Shown here piece after piece: positions 1-7,369 of a stretch of DNA of 22,514 nt. How positions within the stretch are numbered: position 1 is the first letter of the stretch; each line of letters starts with the position of its first letter. Origin of the DNA: Bacilli bacterium (GTDB lineage: Bacteria > Bacillota_I > Bacilli_A > RFN20 > CAG-826). The notes beneath the pieces were generated by a model that was not told where the DNA came from, ran no database searches, and saw only the letters and a list, made by a program, of their open reading frames with translations. The stretch is taken from the NCBI GenBank assembly GCA_017618495.1, contig JAFZUD010000156.1:1-22514 (forward strand), in the 5' to 3' direction. The position numbers were made by a program, and so were the translations under genes.

Positions 1-4
1 GTTT

Positions 5-1357
5 TTAGATGCTGGCAGGAGCCTCGCTTGACTCAGAGGAGATAGGCTCTTCGACTGGCTCTTCTTCCTCAACCTCAGGGAATTCCTGAAGGACATAATC
101 GTCAAAGGAAGCTGGGAAAGTGACGGTGAGATTGTCATCGAAGGTGAAGACGGTGGTCGCGCTCATCTCGATGCTATCGAGGCCGACTTTGGACTGACCG
201 GCTTCGATGTCTTCTTCTTGGAGAAGGCTAGCCTTCATCTCTTCTTCATCGCAGGTCGCTTTGATGCTTGTGCTCATGCCTTTGAGAGAAGTTCTTGTGT
301 AAGTGAAATGCATCTCAAGATCGAAGGTGTCGATGTAGCTGTTCACATTATCGAGTTCGGAATTGACATCGACTGGCATGCTGCCGACGAGATCTCCGGC
401 CGCATCCCCTGCTGTTTCCTCTAAGGTATCGGTGAACATGGTTGGGTCATCGGCTTTGATGCACATGTCATAGACGGTCTGGCCCATCTCAGACTTTGAG
501 GTTGTTGTGATGTCGGCACCCGCTTCCCAAAGGGACTGAATCATTGGGTCAAGCATATTGGTCCATAAGGATTCAGCGACCGAGCTAGAAGTAAGGAGAC
601 CGAGAATAACGGACATGCTTGAATCAAGCTCATACTTTCCTTTGTGCTGGAAGGTGAATTCGTTTTCCCCTTCAGTTTCGGTGGTTTCCATCAAAGCCGT
701 GAAGGCGAGATCGAAGATGCTCGATAAGCCAGTGCACTCCTGACCATTCTCATCGAGGAAGTCCCAGTAGAGGGTATCATCGGTGAAATACATATTGGCA
801 TCTTGGTTATAGGCGTTGCTCGCGCCTGGGATGAGGGTCGATAAAGCGCCTAAGACAACGGTGAGGTTATTGAGATTGATGCGCATATCCGGGTTGCCGC
901 CTAAACCATAAGCAGCAAGAGGAGATGTGTCTTTCTTCATCTCAAAGGTCATGCTGTCAGCCTGGGCCAAGAAGTTGTTGGTCGAGGCTTTCATAAGGGA
1001 ATAGTTAGGATCGGCACCGAGGACGGTGTAGGTCGAAAGACCCATCTGGACCTTTGGTTGGCTGGTGACCATGCGCATTCCGTTCTTAGCGAAGGATGTG
1101 GTGAAAGCGTTGCCTAAGACGGTCGTGTTGTAGGTTCCTCTGCCACTGCTAGTCTCAACTGAGCTAAATAATGGATCGGCGAGAGTTGATCCTTGGACGG
1201 AAGCGTCGGAAGCGATCGCGGAGGTCTCAGGTTCACTTGTTCCAAGGTCTACGCTGGATTCGCTAGTGAGAGAAGGCTGATTGCCTCCGTCGCACGAAGC
1301 CAAAACAAGCAACAAGCTTGCTGAGATGAGATATGGGAGTTTTGTGCCTTTTTTCAT
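5..1357 (-). CDS. Secreted lipoprotein of unknown function
   Basis: A 450-residue protein. It starts with a lysine-containing n-region and a hydrophobic stretch that ends in the lipobox L-A-S-C (Cys at about residue 22), so it should be exported by Sec and lipid-anchored on the outer face of the membrane. A Ser/Thr/acidic linker (about residues 23-70) follows, then a roughly 350-residue body without a motif I recognise, and a Glu/Ser/Pro-rich C-terminal tail (about 428-450). The start is well supported: GGAGG lies just upstream of the ATG. It begins only 24 bases after the tyrS stop with no terminator between, so it is probably co-transcribed with tyrS. The family is not recognised. Surface binding or cell-envelope roles are possible, but nothing in the sequence decides it. 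Confidence 0.85.
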   Translation of the reverse strand: MKKGTKLPYLISASLLLVLASCDGGNQPSLTSESSVDLGTSEPETSAIASDASVQGSTLADPLFSSVETSSGRGTYNTTVLGNAFTTSFAKNGMRMVTSQPKVQMGLSTYTVLGADPNYSLMKASTNNFLAQADSMTFEMKKDTSPLAAYGLGGNPDMRINLNNLTVVLGALSTLIPGASNAYNQDANMYFTDDTLYWDFLDENGQECTGLSSIFDLAFTALMETTETEGENEFTFQHKGKYELDSSMSVILGLLTSSSVAESLWTNMLDPMIQSLWEAGADITTTSKSEMGQTVYDMCIKADDPTMFTDTLEETAGDAAGDLVGSMPVDVNSELDNVNSYIDTFDLEMHFTYTRTSLKGMSTSIKATCDEEEMKASLLQEEDIEAGQSKVGLDSIEMSATTVFTFDDNLTVTFPASFDDYVLQEFPEVEEEEPVEEPISSESSEAPASI

Positions 1358-1381
1358 GGTGATTCCTCCTTAGCAAATTCA

Positions 1382-2632
1382 TTAGAATTCGCCTAAATAG
1401 TAATTCTTCTTTCCGCGCCTTACAATCAAGTATTTTCCTGCCATGGCATCGGCAATTGTGTAGTTCTTCATCGCGTCGGTGACTTTCTCGCCATTGATGG
1501 AGACGCTGTTCTGGCTGATGAAGGTACGGGCCTCGGTCTTGGACTTGGCGGCGCCAAGGAGAACGAGAAGGTCGACGAGATTGATCTCCGCTGGGAGCTT
1601 GGTCTTAAGGGAACCAAGGATCTCTTCGATTTGGTTGGCGGTAAGGTTCTGGACGGCTCCGGTGAAGAGGACGTTAGACATATTGACCGCTTCATCGGCG
1701 GCGTCTTTGCCGTGGATGTCTTTGACGACTTCGTAGGCGAGTTTCTTCTGAGCGACTCTCATGCCAAGATTGGCAAGATGCTCACGGATGACGTCTTCGA
1801 TTTCATCATGGGAGAGGAAGGTAAATACCTTAAGGTATTTGACGGCATCCTCATCGGTGGTGTTGATGAAGTATTGATAGAGCTGATATGGGGAAGTGAG
1901 GTTGCGGTCAAGGAAGAGAGCGCCTTGCTCGGATTTGCCAAACTTCTTGCCATCGGCACGGGTGATAAGATGGGCGGTCATGACTTCCGCTTCAGCCTCA
2001 TCGCCATCGAGCTTTCTGATGAGCTCTAAGCCAGAGGTGAGGTTCCCCCACTGGTCGTTGCCACCGATCTGGATGGTCGCGCCTTCGGTCTTGCGGAGGT
2101 GATAGAAGTCGACAGACTGGAGAATCTGGTAGGAGAACTCGGTGAAGGAGATGCCCGCTTCAAGGCGTGAAGAGACGATTTCCTTTGAGAGCATGTAATT
2201 GACCGAGAAGAACTTTCCGTATTCACGGAGGAAGTCGAGCATGCTGAGCTTGCCAAGCCAATCGTAGTTATTCACGATCATGCCTTTATCTGGGTCAGAG
2301 AGGTCGATGAATCTTTCGAGCTGGTTCTTGATCGATTCGGTGTTGGCCCTAAGGACTTCCATGGACTGGAGGTTCCTTTCTTTGGACTTGCCACTTGGGT
2401 CACCGATCATGCCAGTAGCACCGCCGACAAGGGCGATGATCTTGTGTCCGGCATTCTGGAGTCTCTTGAGAATCGAGATCATGACATAGTTGCCAACGTG
2501 CATGGAAGCGGCGCTTGGGTCGAAGCCACAATAGATGGTCTGTTTGGTTGAAAAGAGTTTGCGGACATTTTCTTCGTTAGAGTATTGTTCAATGAGTCCG
2601 CGGTAATTGAGATCGTCAACAATGTTTTGCAT
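1382..2632 (-). CDS. tyrS: Tyrosyl-tRNA synthetase
   Basis: Class I aminoacyl-tRNA synthetase that charges tRNA-Tyr in the cytoplasm. It has 416 residues, normal for the bacterial type. The N-terminal Rossmann core carries the HIGH-type signature as H-V-G-N (residues 45-48), followed by the family motif around LVGGATGMIGDPSGK (about 68-82). The substrate region around GGNDQWGN (190-197) and the KMSKS-type loop K-F-G-K-S (230-234) are present. The C-terminal part (about 350-416) resembles the S4-like RNA-binding domain. A GAGGAAA ribosome binding site precedes the ATG. No T-box leader is visible: the 215-base upstream gap lacks the conserved T-box sequence that pairs with the tRNA acceptor end. 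A lipoprotein gene follows 24 bases downstream. The second histidine of HIGH is Asn, which I take as a tolerated family variation. Confidence 0.97.
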   Translation of the reverse strand: MQNIVDDLNYRGLIEQYSNEENVRKLFSTKQTIYCGFDPSAASMHVGNYVMISILKRLQNAGHKIIALVGGATGMIGDPSGKSKERNLQSMEVLRANTESIKNQLERFIDLSDPDKGMIVNNYDWLGKLSMLDFLREYGKFFSVNYMLSKEIVSSRLEAGISFTEFSYQILQSVDFYHLRKTEGATIQIGGNDQWGNLTSGLELIRKLDGDEAEAEVMTAHLITRADGKKFGKSEQGALFLDRNLTSPYQLYQYFINTTDEDAVKYLKVFTFLSHDEIEDVIREHLANLGMRVAQKKLAYEVVKDIHGKDAADEAVNMSNVLFTGAVQNLTANQIEEILGSLKTKLPAEINLVDLLVLLGAAKSKTEARTFISQNSVSINGEKVTDAMKNYTIADAMAGKYLIVRRGKKNYYLGEF

Positions 2633-2696
2633 TAGTTATTTCCTCGCCCTTTTATTCTACTCGAATAAAAAACTATTTGTAGAAATATCGCTCTCT

Positions 2697-2714
2697 CGAA
2701 AAAAGAATTTTTCG
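2697..2714. repeat. Short inverted repeat in the tyrS/EAL divergent gap
   Basis: CGAAAAA and TTTTTCG form 7-base arms around a 4-base centre. The repeat lies in the AT-rich gap (2633-2847) between the divergent tyrS and EAL genes. It could be an operator or a weak hairpin in a tyrS leader. Low sequence complexity makes chance a real possibility. Confidence 0.35.
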
Positions 2715-2811
2715 GCATTTTCGCAAAAATAATGGGGTTTTGCTGGAAATATTTGCGTTTTTAGGCCCTCTTTTTCTTGATGGTCAATTCCTTTACGCGT
2801 GAGCGTCTTAT

Positions 2812-2840
2812 TTGACAAACGGCTTTTGAGGTTTTACTTT
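2812..2840 (+). promoter_or_regulatory. Sigma-A type promoter of the EAL gene
   Basis: TTGACA (2812-2817) is a perfect -35 box. TACTTT (2835-2840) follows after exactly 17 bases and fits a -10 box with an imperfect third and fifth position. The ATG of the EAL gene is at 2848, only 7 bases past the -10, so initiation would fall at or within a base or two of the start codon. Confidence 0.7.
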
Positions 2841-2847
2841 TTAGTTA

Positions 2848-4812
2848 ATGTTCACGCAGTTAAATATCAACGCCGGACTTGCTTTCGGCGCCTTCGCTAT
2901 CGCCCTCTTTTGTTTCATTTCTTCTTTGAGAAAGAACCTAAGCCGCGTTCAGCATGCAACATATTTGATTATCTGTCTCAGCTGCTTTGTCTGTCCTCTG
3001 ACCAGCATCGCGGAAGAGCTATTTTTGACATTCGGCAAAGATGGCGATGGGCTTTTATGGCTCTTCATGGGCTCAGAAGTCGTCTTCTTTGTCTTCCACT
3101 CCTTCTTAGCTCCTTCCTTTGGCTTATATGTCTTGTCCCTTAACGGCACCCTCGTAGGACGCAAGAAGAGGATTTGGTTCATCTACTGGATCCCGGTCAT
3201 GCTCGTCGAGATCGCCAATATCGCCAATATCTTCTTCCCACGCGATGCGAGACCTTTATACACGGCCACCGTCGGAGAAGCGGGCAACTATGTCTACCAA
3301 AGAGGCGATTTCATGTTCATCTTCTACATCGTCGCCGGTCTTTATGTTCTCCTTAGCCTTTTCGCCTTCATCAGAAACATCAGGGCCCTCAACGCCAAAA
3401 AGATCATTTCGCTTTTAAGCTTCTATGCCGCCACCCTCGCAGGCGTCGTCATCCAGTTCTTCTGGAAGGATATCAAATTCGAGGCCTTCTTCGAATCCTT
3501 CTCAATCCTTGGACTTCTCATCCTCTTAGAAAGCGACACCGGCATCATCAATAACAACACCGGCTTATATAACGAAATCGCTTTCTATAACGACAACGCG
3601 ACCGCGATGGCCGCTAAACGCAAATACACGATCATCACTTTGCAGTCCCCTGACTATTTCCAGTATCTTGAGATGCTTGGCCAAACCAACTACAACGGAA
3701 TCGAGCTATTGGTCGCTAGATACCTCACTTCCATCGTTAAGTCCCAATACGTCTACCATCTCTCTAACGGTGCCTATGGCATCATGCTATACGAAGGGAA
3801 GGAATCGGACGTCGACATGATTGTCCAGATGATTCAGCACAGATTCGAAGAGCCATTCGGTTATGGCGCGATCGAAGCCTCACCAAGATGGACCATCACG
3901 GTCGCGAAAGTCCCTAATGACATCGAAGATCCAAGCCAGCTCCACTACCTCTTCGCCGGAAAGAACGGAGGCTTTGAGCAGAAGGTCATCATCCGCGATA
4001 GCCTCTCCCTTAGGTTCATCAAGCGCAGAAGCAAGATCGAAGGCGCGATCGCCCGCGGTCTTAGAGACAACAACTTCAAGGTCTATTACCAGCCAATCTG
4101 GGATGCCTCCCGCAACAAAATACTCTCTGCCGAAGCCCTTCTTAGACTCATCGATCCTGAGCTTGGCTTCATCGGCCCAGATGAGTTCATCCCTGTCGCC
4201 GAAGAAAACGGAACCATCATTGAGCTTGGACACTGGGTTTTCGAAGAAGCCTGCAAAATGGCGAAGAAAAACGAGATCAGAAACCTCGGAATCGAGTGGC
4301 TTGAGATCAACCTCTCCGTCTATCAGCTTCCAGAGAAAGACTTACCAGGAAGATTCCTTGAGATAGCCCATAGATACGACCTTCCACCGTCATTCCTTAA
4401 TATCGAGATCACAGAGACTGCCGATGCTGCGAATGATAACGAGCTTGTCGACCGTATCCAGAACCTCGTTAAGGTTGGCTTCCCTCTCTCCCTTGATGAC
4501 TACGGAACCGGTTATTCGAACTTCACCCGTCTCATCAAGAGCAGGTTCAGGACCATCAAGATCGACCGTTCGCTCCTTCTTTCCGCTGAGCAAGGCCCGA
4601 TTGGAAAATCAGTCCTCTCAAACATCTATAAGACGATGAACGGACTTAGCTTCCGCACCATCCAGGAAGGCGTTGAGACCGAGGAGCAAAAGAACCTCAT
4701 CCTCTCCTTCGGCGCTCAGATGATTCAGGGCTACTTCTTCTCTAAGCCAGTCCCTGAGGAAGAGTTCATCGAATACGTCATGAAGTTCAACAGAGTCAAA
4801 CATATCTCCTAG
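2848..4812 (+). CDS. Membrane c-di-GMP phosphodiesterase (7TM, degenerate GGDEF, EAL)
   Basis: A 654-residue protein predicted to hydrolyse the second messenger cyclic di-GMP. About seven hydrophobic helices fill residues 8-228, resembling the 7TM input regions found in some histidine kinases. Residues about 238-370 look like a GGDEF fold: the TGLYNEIAF entry motif is present, but the signature position reads S-N-G-A-Y (306-310), so cyclase activity is unlikely. The EAL domain (about 395-645) looks intact: E429-A-L-L-R, N488, E520, D550-D551, K571 and E607-G-V-E610. The start at 2848 is needed for the first helix. There is no Shine-Dalgarno sequence before it, and the promoter abuts the ATG. 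The gene stands alone and converges on the LacI gene through a shared terminator. No diguanylate cyclase lies in the window. Confidence 0.92.
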   Translation: MFTQLNINAGLAFGAFAIALFCFISSLRKNLSRVQHATYLIICLSCFVCPLTSIAEELFLTFGKDGDGLLWLFMGSEVVFFVFHSFLAPSFGLYVLSLNGTLVGRKKRIWFIYWIPVMLVEIANIANIFFPRDARPLYTATVGEAGNYVYQRGDFMFIFYIVAGLYVLLSLFAFIRNIRALNAKKIISLLSFYAATLAGVVIQFFWKDIKFEAFFESFSILGLLILLESDTGIINNNTGLYNEIAFYNDNATAMAAKRKYTIITLQSPDYFQYLEMLGQTNYNGIELLVARYLTSIVKSQYVYHLSNGAYGIMLYEGKESDVDMIVQMIQHRFEEPFGYGAIEASPRWTITVAKVPNDIEDPSQLHYLFAGKNGGFEQKVIIRDSLSLRFIKRRSKIEGAIARGLRDNNFKVYYQPIWDASRNKILSAEALLRLIDPELGFIGPDEFIPVAEENGTIIELGHWVFEEACKMAKKNEIRNLGIEWLEINLSVYQLPEKDLPGRFLEIAHRYDLPPSFLNIEITETADAANDNELVDRIQNLVKVGFPLSLDDYGTGYSNFTRLIKSRFRTIKIDRSLLLSAEQGPIGKSVLSNIYKTMNGLSFRTIQEGVETEEQKNLILSFGAQMIQGYFFSKPVPEEEFIEYVMKFNRVKHIS

Positions 4813-4820
4813 CAAAAAGA

Positions 4821-4850
4821 AAAACTCGCCCAACTTGGAGCGAGTTTTTT
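4821..4850. terminator. Bidirectional rho-independent terminator
   Basis: The stem pairs AAAACTCGC (4821-4829) with GCGAGTTTT (4840-4848), with a T run on the plus strand and an A-rich run on the other side. It can terminate both the EAL gene (plus, stop at 4812) and the convergent LacI gene (minus, stop at 4862). Confidence 0.88.
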
Positions 4851-4861
4851 GTTTGCTATTT

Positions 4862-5863
4862 TTATCTTTTGATGGTGCTGGAACGTTCAGTGACAAGAGG
4901 TTCGAAGCGGTAGCTCTTATCGACGAGGTCGTTGTTGATGAGGTCGATGAGCATGTACATGGAACGCTGCCCCACTTCTTGCATATTGATGTGGAGAGCG
5001 GTGATCGATGGACGGAGGATGTTGGCATACTTGGTGCCGACAAGGGAGAGGATCTCGACATCCTCTGGGACCTTTAAGCCAACGTCGGTAGCGGCATTCT
5101 CGATAGCGGCCGCAATGGAGTCACGATAAGCGATGAAGTAGCCTTTCTTGTTGTTTTGGAAGTATTCATAGAAATCGTGGTATGTGCGGGTGTAGGAATC
5201 ATCGCAGTTGATGACGTTGTACTTCTGGCCGATTCTCTCATGGGTCTCGATGAAGGCTTTCTCGTTGCGGGAAAGGAGACGGCCACCATCATGGACGTGG
5301 ACGAAGGTCATCTGCTTGTCTCCACCCTTCTTGTAGTAGGATTCGATGAACTTGGAGAGGACATCTTCGTATGAGAAGAGAATGGAACCGACCTTGTCAC
5401 CGATGATCTTCTTATTGATGACGATGGTTGGGACGCTGTAGGAATTGATCTTCATGACGTCTTCAGCATCGAGCTCATCGTCAAAGATGATCGCGCCATC
5501 AACGTGGGAGGTGATGACTTTCTCAATCATTGAGAGAGCCTCTTCGCGGGAATGGGATGTGGTGAAAAGAGAAAGGACGAAGCCCTTTGTCTTAGCGACA
5601 TCGGAAATGCCAGCGAGAAGGTTGGAGATATAGACGTAGTTGGCGTTAGGGATGATGACGCCGATATTGGTCGATTTATTGGTGGCAAGGGCCTGGGCGA
5701 GTCCGCTTGGCTTGTATCCGAGGCGTTTGATGGTCTCTTCGACGTTGAGGCGGGTGGCCTCAGTGACATTGCCTTGTTTATTGATGACGCGCGAAACGGT
5801 AGCTAAAGAAACTCCGGCGGCTTGAGCGACTTGGTAGATGGTAACACGATCCTTGGTATTCAT
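4862..5863 (-). CDS. LacI-family regulator, CcpA-like
   Basis: A 333-residue transcription factor. The N-terminal helix-turn-helix (about residues 8-30) has the family sequence VTIYQVAQAAGVSLATVSRV. The hinge helix region KPSGLAQALA (51-60) includes the Leu-Ala pair that normally inserts into the operator centre. The rest is a periplasmic-binding-protein-like effector domain (about 66-330) with the usual IGVIIP opening and the EDVEILSLVGT and RPSITAL segments near the end. Close similarity to CcpA in the DNA-binding part suggests, but does not prove, a catabolite-control role; an effector could be a sugar or a phosphoprotein partner. The start is supported by GGAGG 7 bases upstream. The 270-base upstream gap holds a perfect palindrome and related half-sites, which points to autoregulation. 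It is flanked by terminators on both sides and so is a single-gene unit. Confidence 0.93.
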   Translation of the reverse strand: MNTKDRVTIYQVAQAAGVSLATVSRVINKQGNVTEATRLNVEETIKRLGYKPSGLAQALATNKSTNIGVIIPNANYVYISNLLAGISDVAKTKGFVLSLFTTSHSREEALSMIEKVITSHVDGAIIFDDELDAEDVMKINSYSVPTIVINKKIIGDKVGSILFSYEDVLSKFIESYYKKGGDKQMTFVHVHDGGRLLSRNEKAFIETHERIGQKYNVINCDDSYTRTYHDFYEYFQNNKKGYFIAYRDSIAAAIENAATDVGLKVPEDVEILSLVGTKYANILRPSITALHINMQEVGQRSMYMLIDLINNDLVDKSYRFEPLVTERSSTIKR

Positions 5864-5914
5864 ATTGTTTCCTCCACGACAAGACCATTCTAAAAAGAAA
5901 AAATGACTAACACA

Positions 5915-5930
5915 ATGAAAATATTTTCAT
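5915..5930. promoter_or_regulatory. Perfect 16-bp palindrome, candidate LacI-family operator
   Basis: ATGAAAATATTTTCAT reads identically on both strands. Its arms TGAAA/TTTCA equal those of the ideal catabolite-response element, with ATAT instead of GCGC at the centre. It lies about 50 bases upstream of the LacI start codon. A possible minus-strand -10 box (TAGAAT) lies closer to the gene, so repressor binding here could cover the -35 region. Function is inferred from symmetry, family and position. Confidence 0.6.
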
Positions 5931-5941
5931 AAGCACGTCAA

Positions 5942-6078
5942 ATCATTTTCAAAAGGGTGAAATTTTCGACTATTGCTATGCAAACAAAATTCGGTAATTG
6001 ATTCTCGAATATTTATTGTTTGGCTTGTTTTTCATATTTTCACTCGCGTTACGTAGATTATTTTCAAGTGTATTTCAT
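5942..6078. repeat. Cluster of palindrome half-sites upstream of the LacI gene
   Basis: Four partial copies of the TGAAAAT arm lie upstream of the perfect palindrome: TCATTTTCA (5943-5951), TGAAATTTTCG (5958-5968), ATATTTTCA (6034-6042) and TTTCAT (6073-6078). The region is AT-rich, so some may be chance matches. No open reading frame of note lies in the 5864-6133 gap. Confidence 0.4.
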
Positions 6079-6091
6079 CTATTTACATAAG

Positions 6092-6113
6092 AAAAAGCGG
6101 GGTTATTCCCCGC
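6092..6113 (-). terminator. Rho-independent terminator of the coaX-ytpR operon
   Basis: Read on the minus strand, GCGGGG and CCCCGC form a 6-bp GC-only stem (6097-6102 with 6108-6113) around a 5-base loop, followed by five T residues. It lies about 20 bases after the ytpR stop. Confidence 0.9.
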
Positions 6114-6133
6114 CTAATCTATGTTTTCTAGAA

Positions 6134-6739
6134 TTAACGGATGAAGAAATCCTCTCCGTCTTTGAATGATGGGTCATCATCAAGAAGGAAAGCGTCTTTC
6201 ATAGAGCCTTCAAGCCTAAGCTCAACTGGGCTAAGGACTTTGACGTCGTTATTGATGTTCTTGATGACCGCGGCGTGGTACACGCTTCCGTCAAAGAGGA
6301 TGGTTCCATCAAGCGCCACCACTACCATTGAGCCTTCTTCGATGCCTTTGAGGTTAGAGACGGTCTCATAGGTCTTTTCGCCGCACTGGAGCTTGAGGAT
6401 TAAGGCTTTCTCGTCAAGAGGGTGTTCCTCAGTTGAAAGGACCTTCGCGACTCTATATCCGGAGTCCTTGATCTCTGGAAGAGGGGCAAGACCTTCTCTT
6501 TCTAAGAGGGAATTGATGACCTCAAGGAGTTTGGCGTCTGGGACGAAGATGACTCCGTTGGCCTTGATCTTCATCACATCATCGATGTGGAAGATGTTAT
6601 AGCCGACGAGTTTGTCGTTCTCGCCATATAAGGCAACGACATTGTTATGGGTCTCACTCTTAAGGACTCTGGCCTCAGGATCGATGACGATGATGAGGAC
6701 ATCCTTTAGGGCCGGGTGGTTGTAGAAAAGTCTATACAT
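6134..6739 (-). CDS. ytpR: YtpR-family tRNA-binding-domain protein
   Basis: A 201-residue cytoplasmic protein, the same length as Bacillus YtpR. The N-terminal half (about 1-90) matches the small alpha/beta domain that precedes the RNA-binding part in this family. The C-terminal half (about 92-190) is an OB-fold tRNA-binding domain of the kind found in PheRS-beta and MetRS appendages, visible as GYRVAKVLS, a central ETVSNL segment and GSMVVVALDGTIL. It may bind tRNA or another structured RNA; the exact role of this family is not established. The gene sits 12 bases after trmB and is the last gene of the operon, directly before a strong terminator. The trmB/pepV neighbourhood fits a Bacilli context. 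Confidence 0.85.
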   Translation of the reverse strand: MYRLFYNHPALKDVLIIVIDPEARVLKSETHNNVVALYGENDKLVGYNIFHIDDVMKIKANGVIFVPDAKLLEVINSLLEREGLAPLPEIKDSGYRVAKVLSTEEHPLDEKALILKLQCGEKTYETVSNLKGIEEGSMVVVALDGTILFDGSVYHAAVIKNINNDVKVLSPVELRLEGSMKDAFLLDDDPSFKDGEDFFIR

Positions 6740-6751
6740 ATACGCTTCTCC

Positions 6752-7369
6752 TTACTTCTTATATATTAAGCGATAGATCGGTTTTCCTTCGCTTCTGAAG
6801 TTCCTCTCATATTCGCTCATGGCGTCATTTTCCTCGTCAAAACGATAATCTTTTTCGTCTACGAGGTTAACGAAGGCGGTTCCTTCCACTTCTTCTTTGG
6901 TGAACTCATAGAGACCTTCATTGTCGGTCTTCTGACGGAGTTCCCCTCCTTTTTCTAAGAGGGTGAGATAAGTCTCTAGACGAGGTTTGGCAGTGAGCCT
7001 TCTCTTTGAGTGCCTCTTCTTTGGCCAAGGGTCAGAGAAGTTGAGGTAGATGACCTTGAAGGCTTCCTTTGGAAGGAACTCATAGACCTTGTCGAAATCC
7101 TGATAGACGATCTTGACGTTCTTGAGCTCTTTCTCAACGATCTTCTTCGCGAGAGTGCCTAAGGAAGAAACATCTCTTTCGACGGCAAGGTAATGGTTAT
7201 CAGGGTTTCTCTCTGCAAGAGAGACGATGAAATCGCCTTTGCCTGAGCCAATCTCCAAATAGAGAGGGGCGCCTTCAAAGAAAAACCTATCCTCGAAAGG
7301 AAGGGACAAGGTTATTTCTTCATGCTCTTCGATGAATGGAAGAGCCCATTTTTTGAAACGAGATCTCAC
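6752..7369 (-). CDS. trmB: tRNA (guanine-N7-)-methyltransferase
   Basis: SAM-dependent enzyme that forms m7G46 in the variable loop of tRNAs. The SAM motif LEIGSGKG is at about residues 38-45. The family signature NFSDPWPKKRHSKRRL is at 110-125, followed by QKTDN (146-150) and SEYERNF (185-191). The best start is a GTG at 7369 that overlaps the pepV TGA as GTGA, preceded by AGGA at normal spacing. This gives 205 residues, close to the family's 210 or so. An upstream ATG at 7483 would add 38 residues of low-complexity Arg/His sequence read out of frame from pepV, so I reject it. Translation is probably coupled to pepV. Confidence 0.94.
   Translation of the reverse strand: MRSRFKKWALPFIEEHEEITLSLPFEDRFFFEGAPLYLEIGSGKGDFIVSLAERNPDNHYLAVERDVSSLGTLAKKIVEKELKNVKIVYQDFDKVYEFLPKEAFKVIYLNFSDPWPKKRHSKRRLTAKPRLETYLTLLEKGGELRQKTDNEGLYEFTKEEVEGTAFVNLVDEKDYRFDEENDAMSEYERNFRSEGKPIYRLIYKK

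Noticed and set aside
1631..2029. Plus-strand 132-residue open frame across tyrS
   Set aside because: Antisense to conserved tyrS motifs; composition mirrors the real gene read backwards.
2633..2847. Possible T-box riboswitch upstream of tyrS
   Set aside because: The gap lacks the conserved T-box sequence and any strong terminator/antiterminator pair on the minus strand; only short AT-rich inverted repeats are seen.
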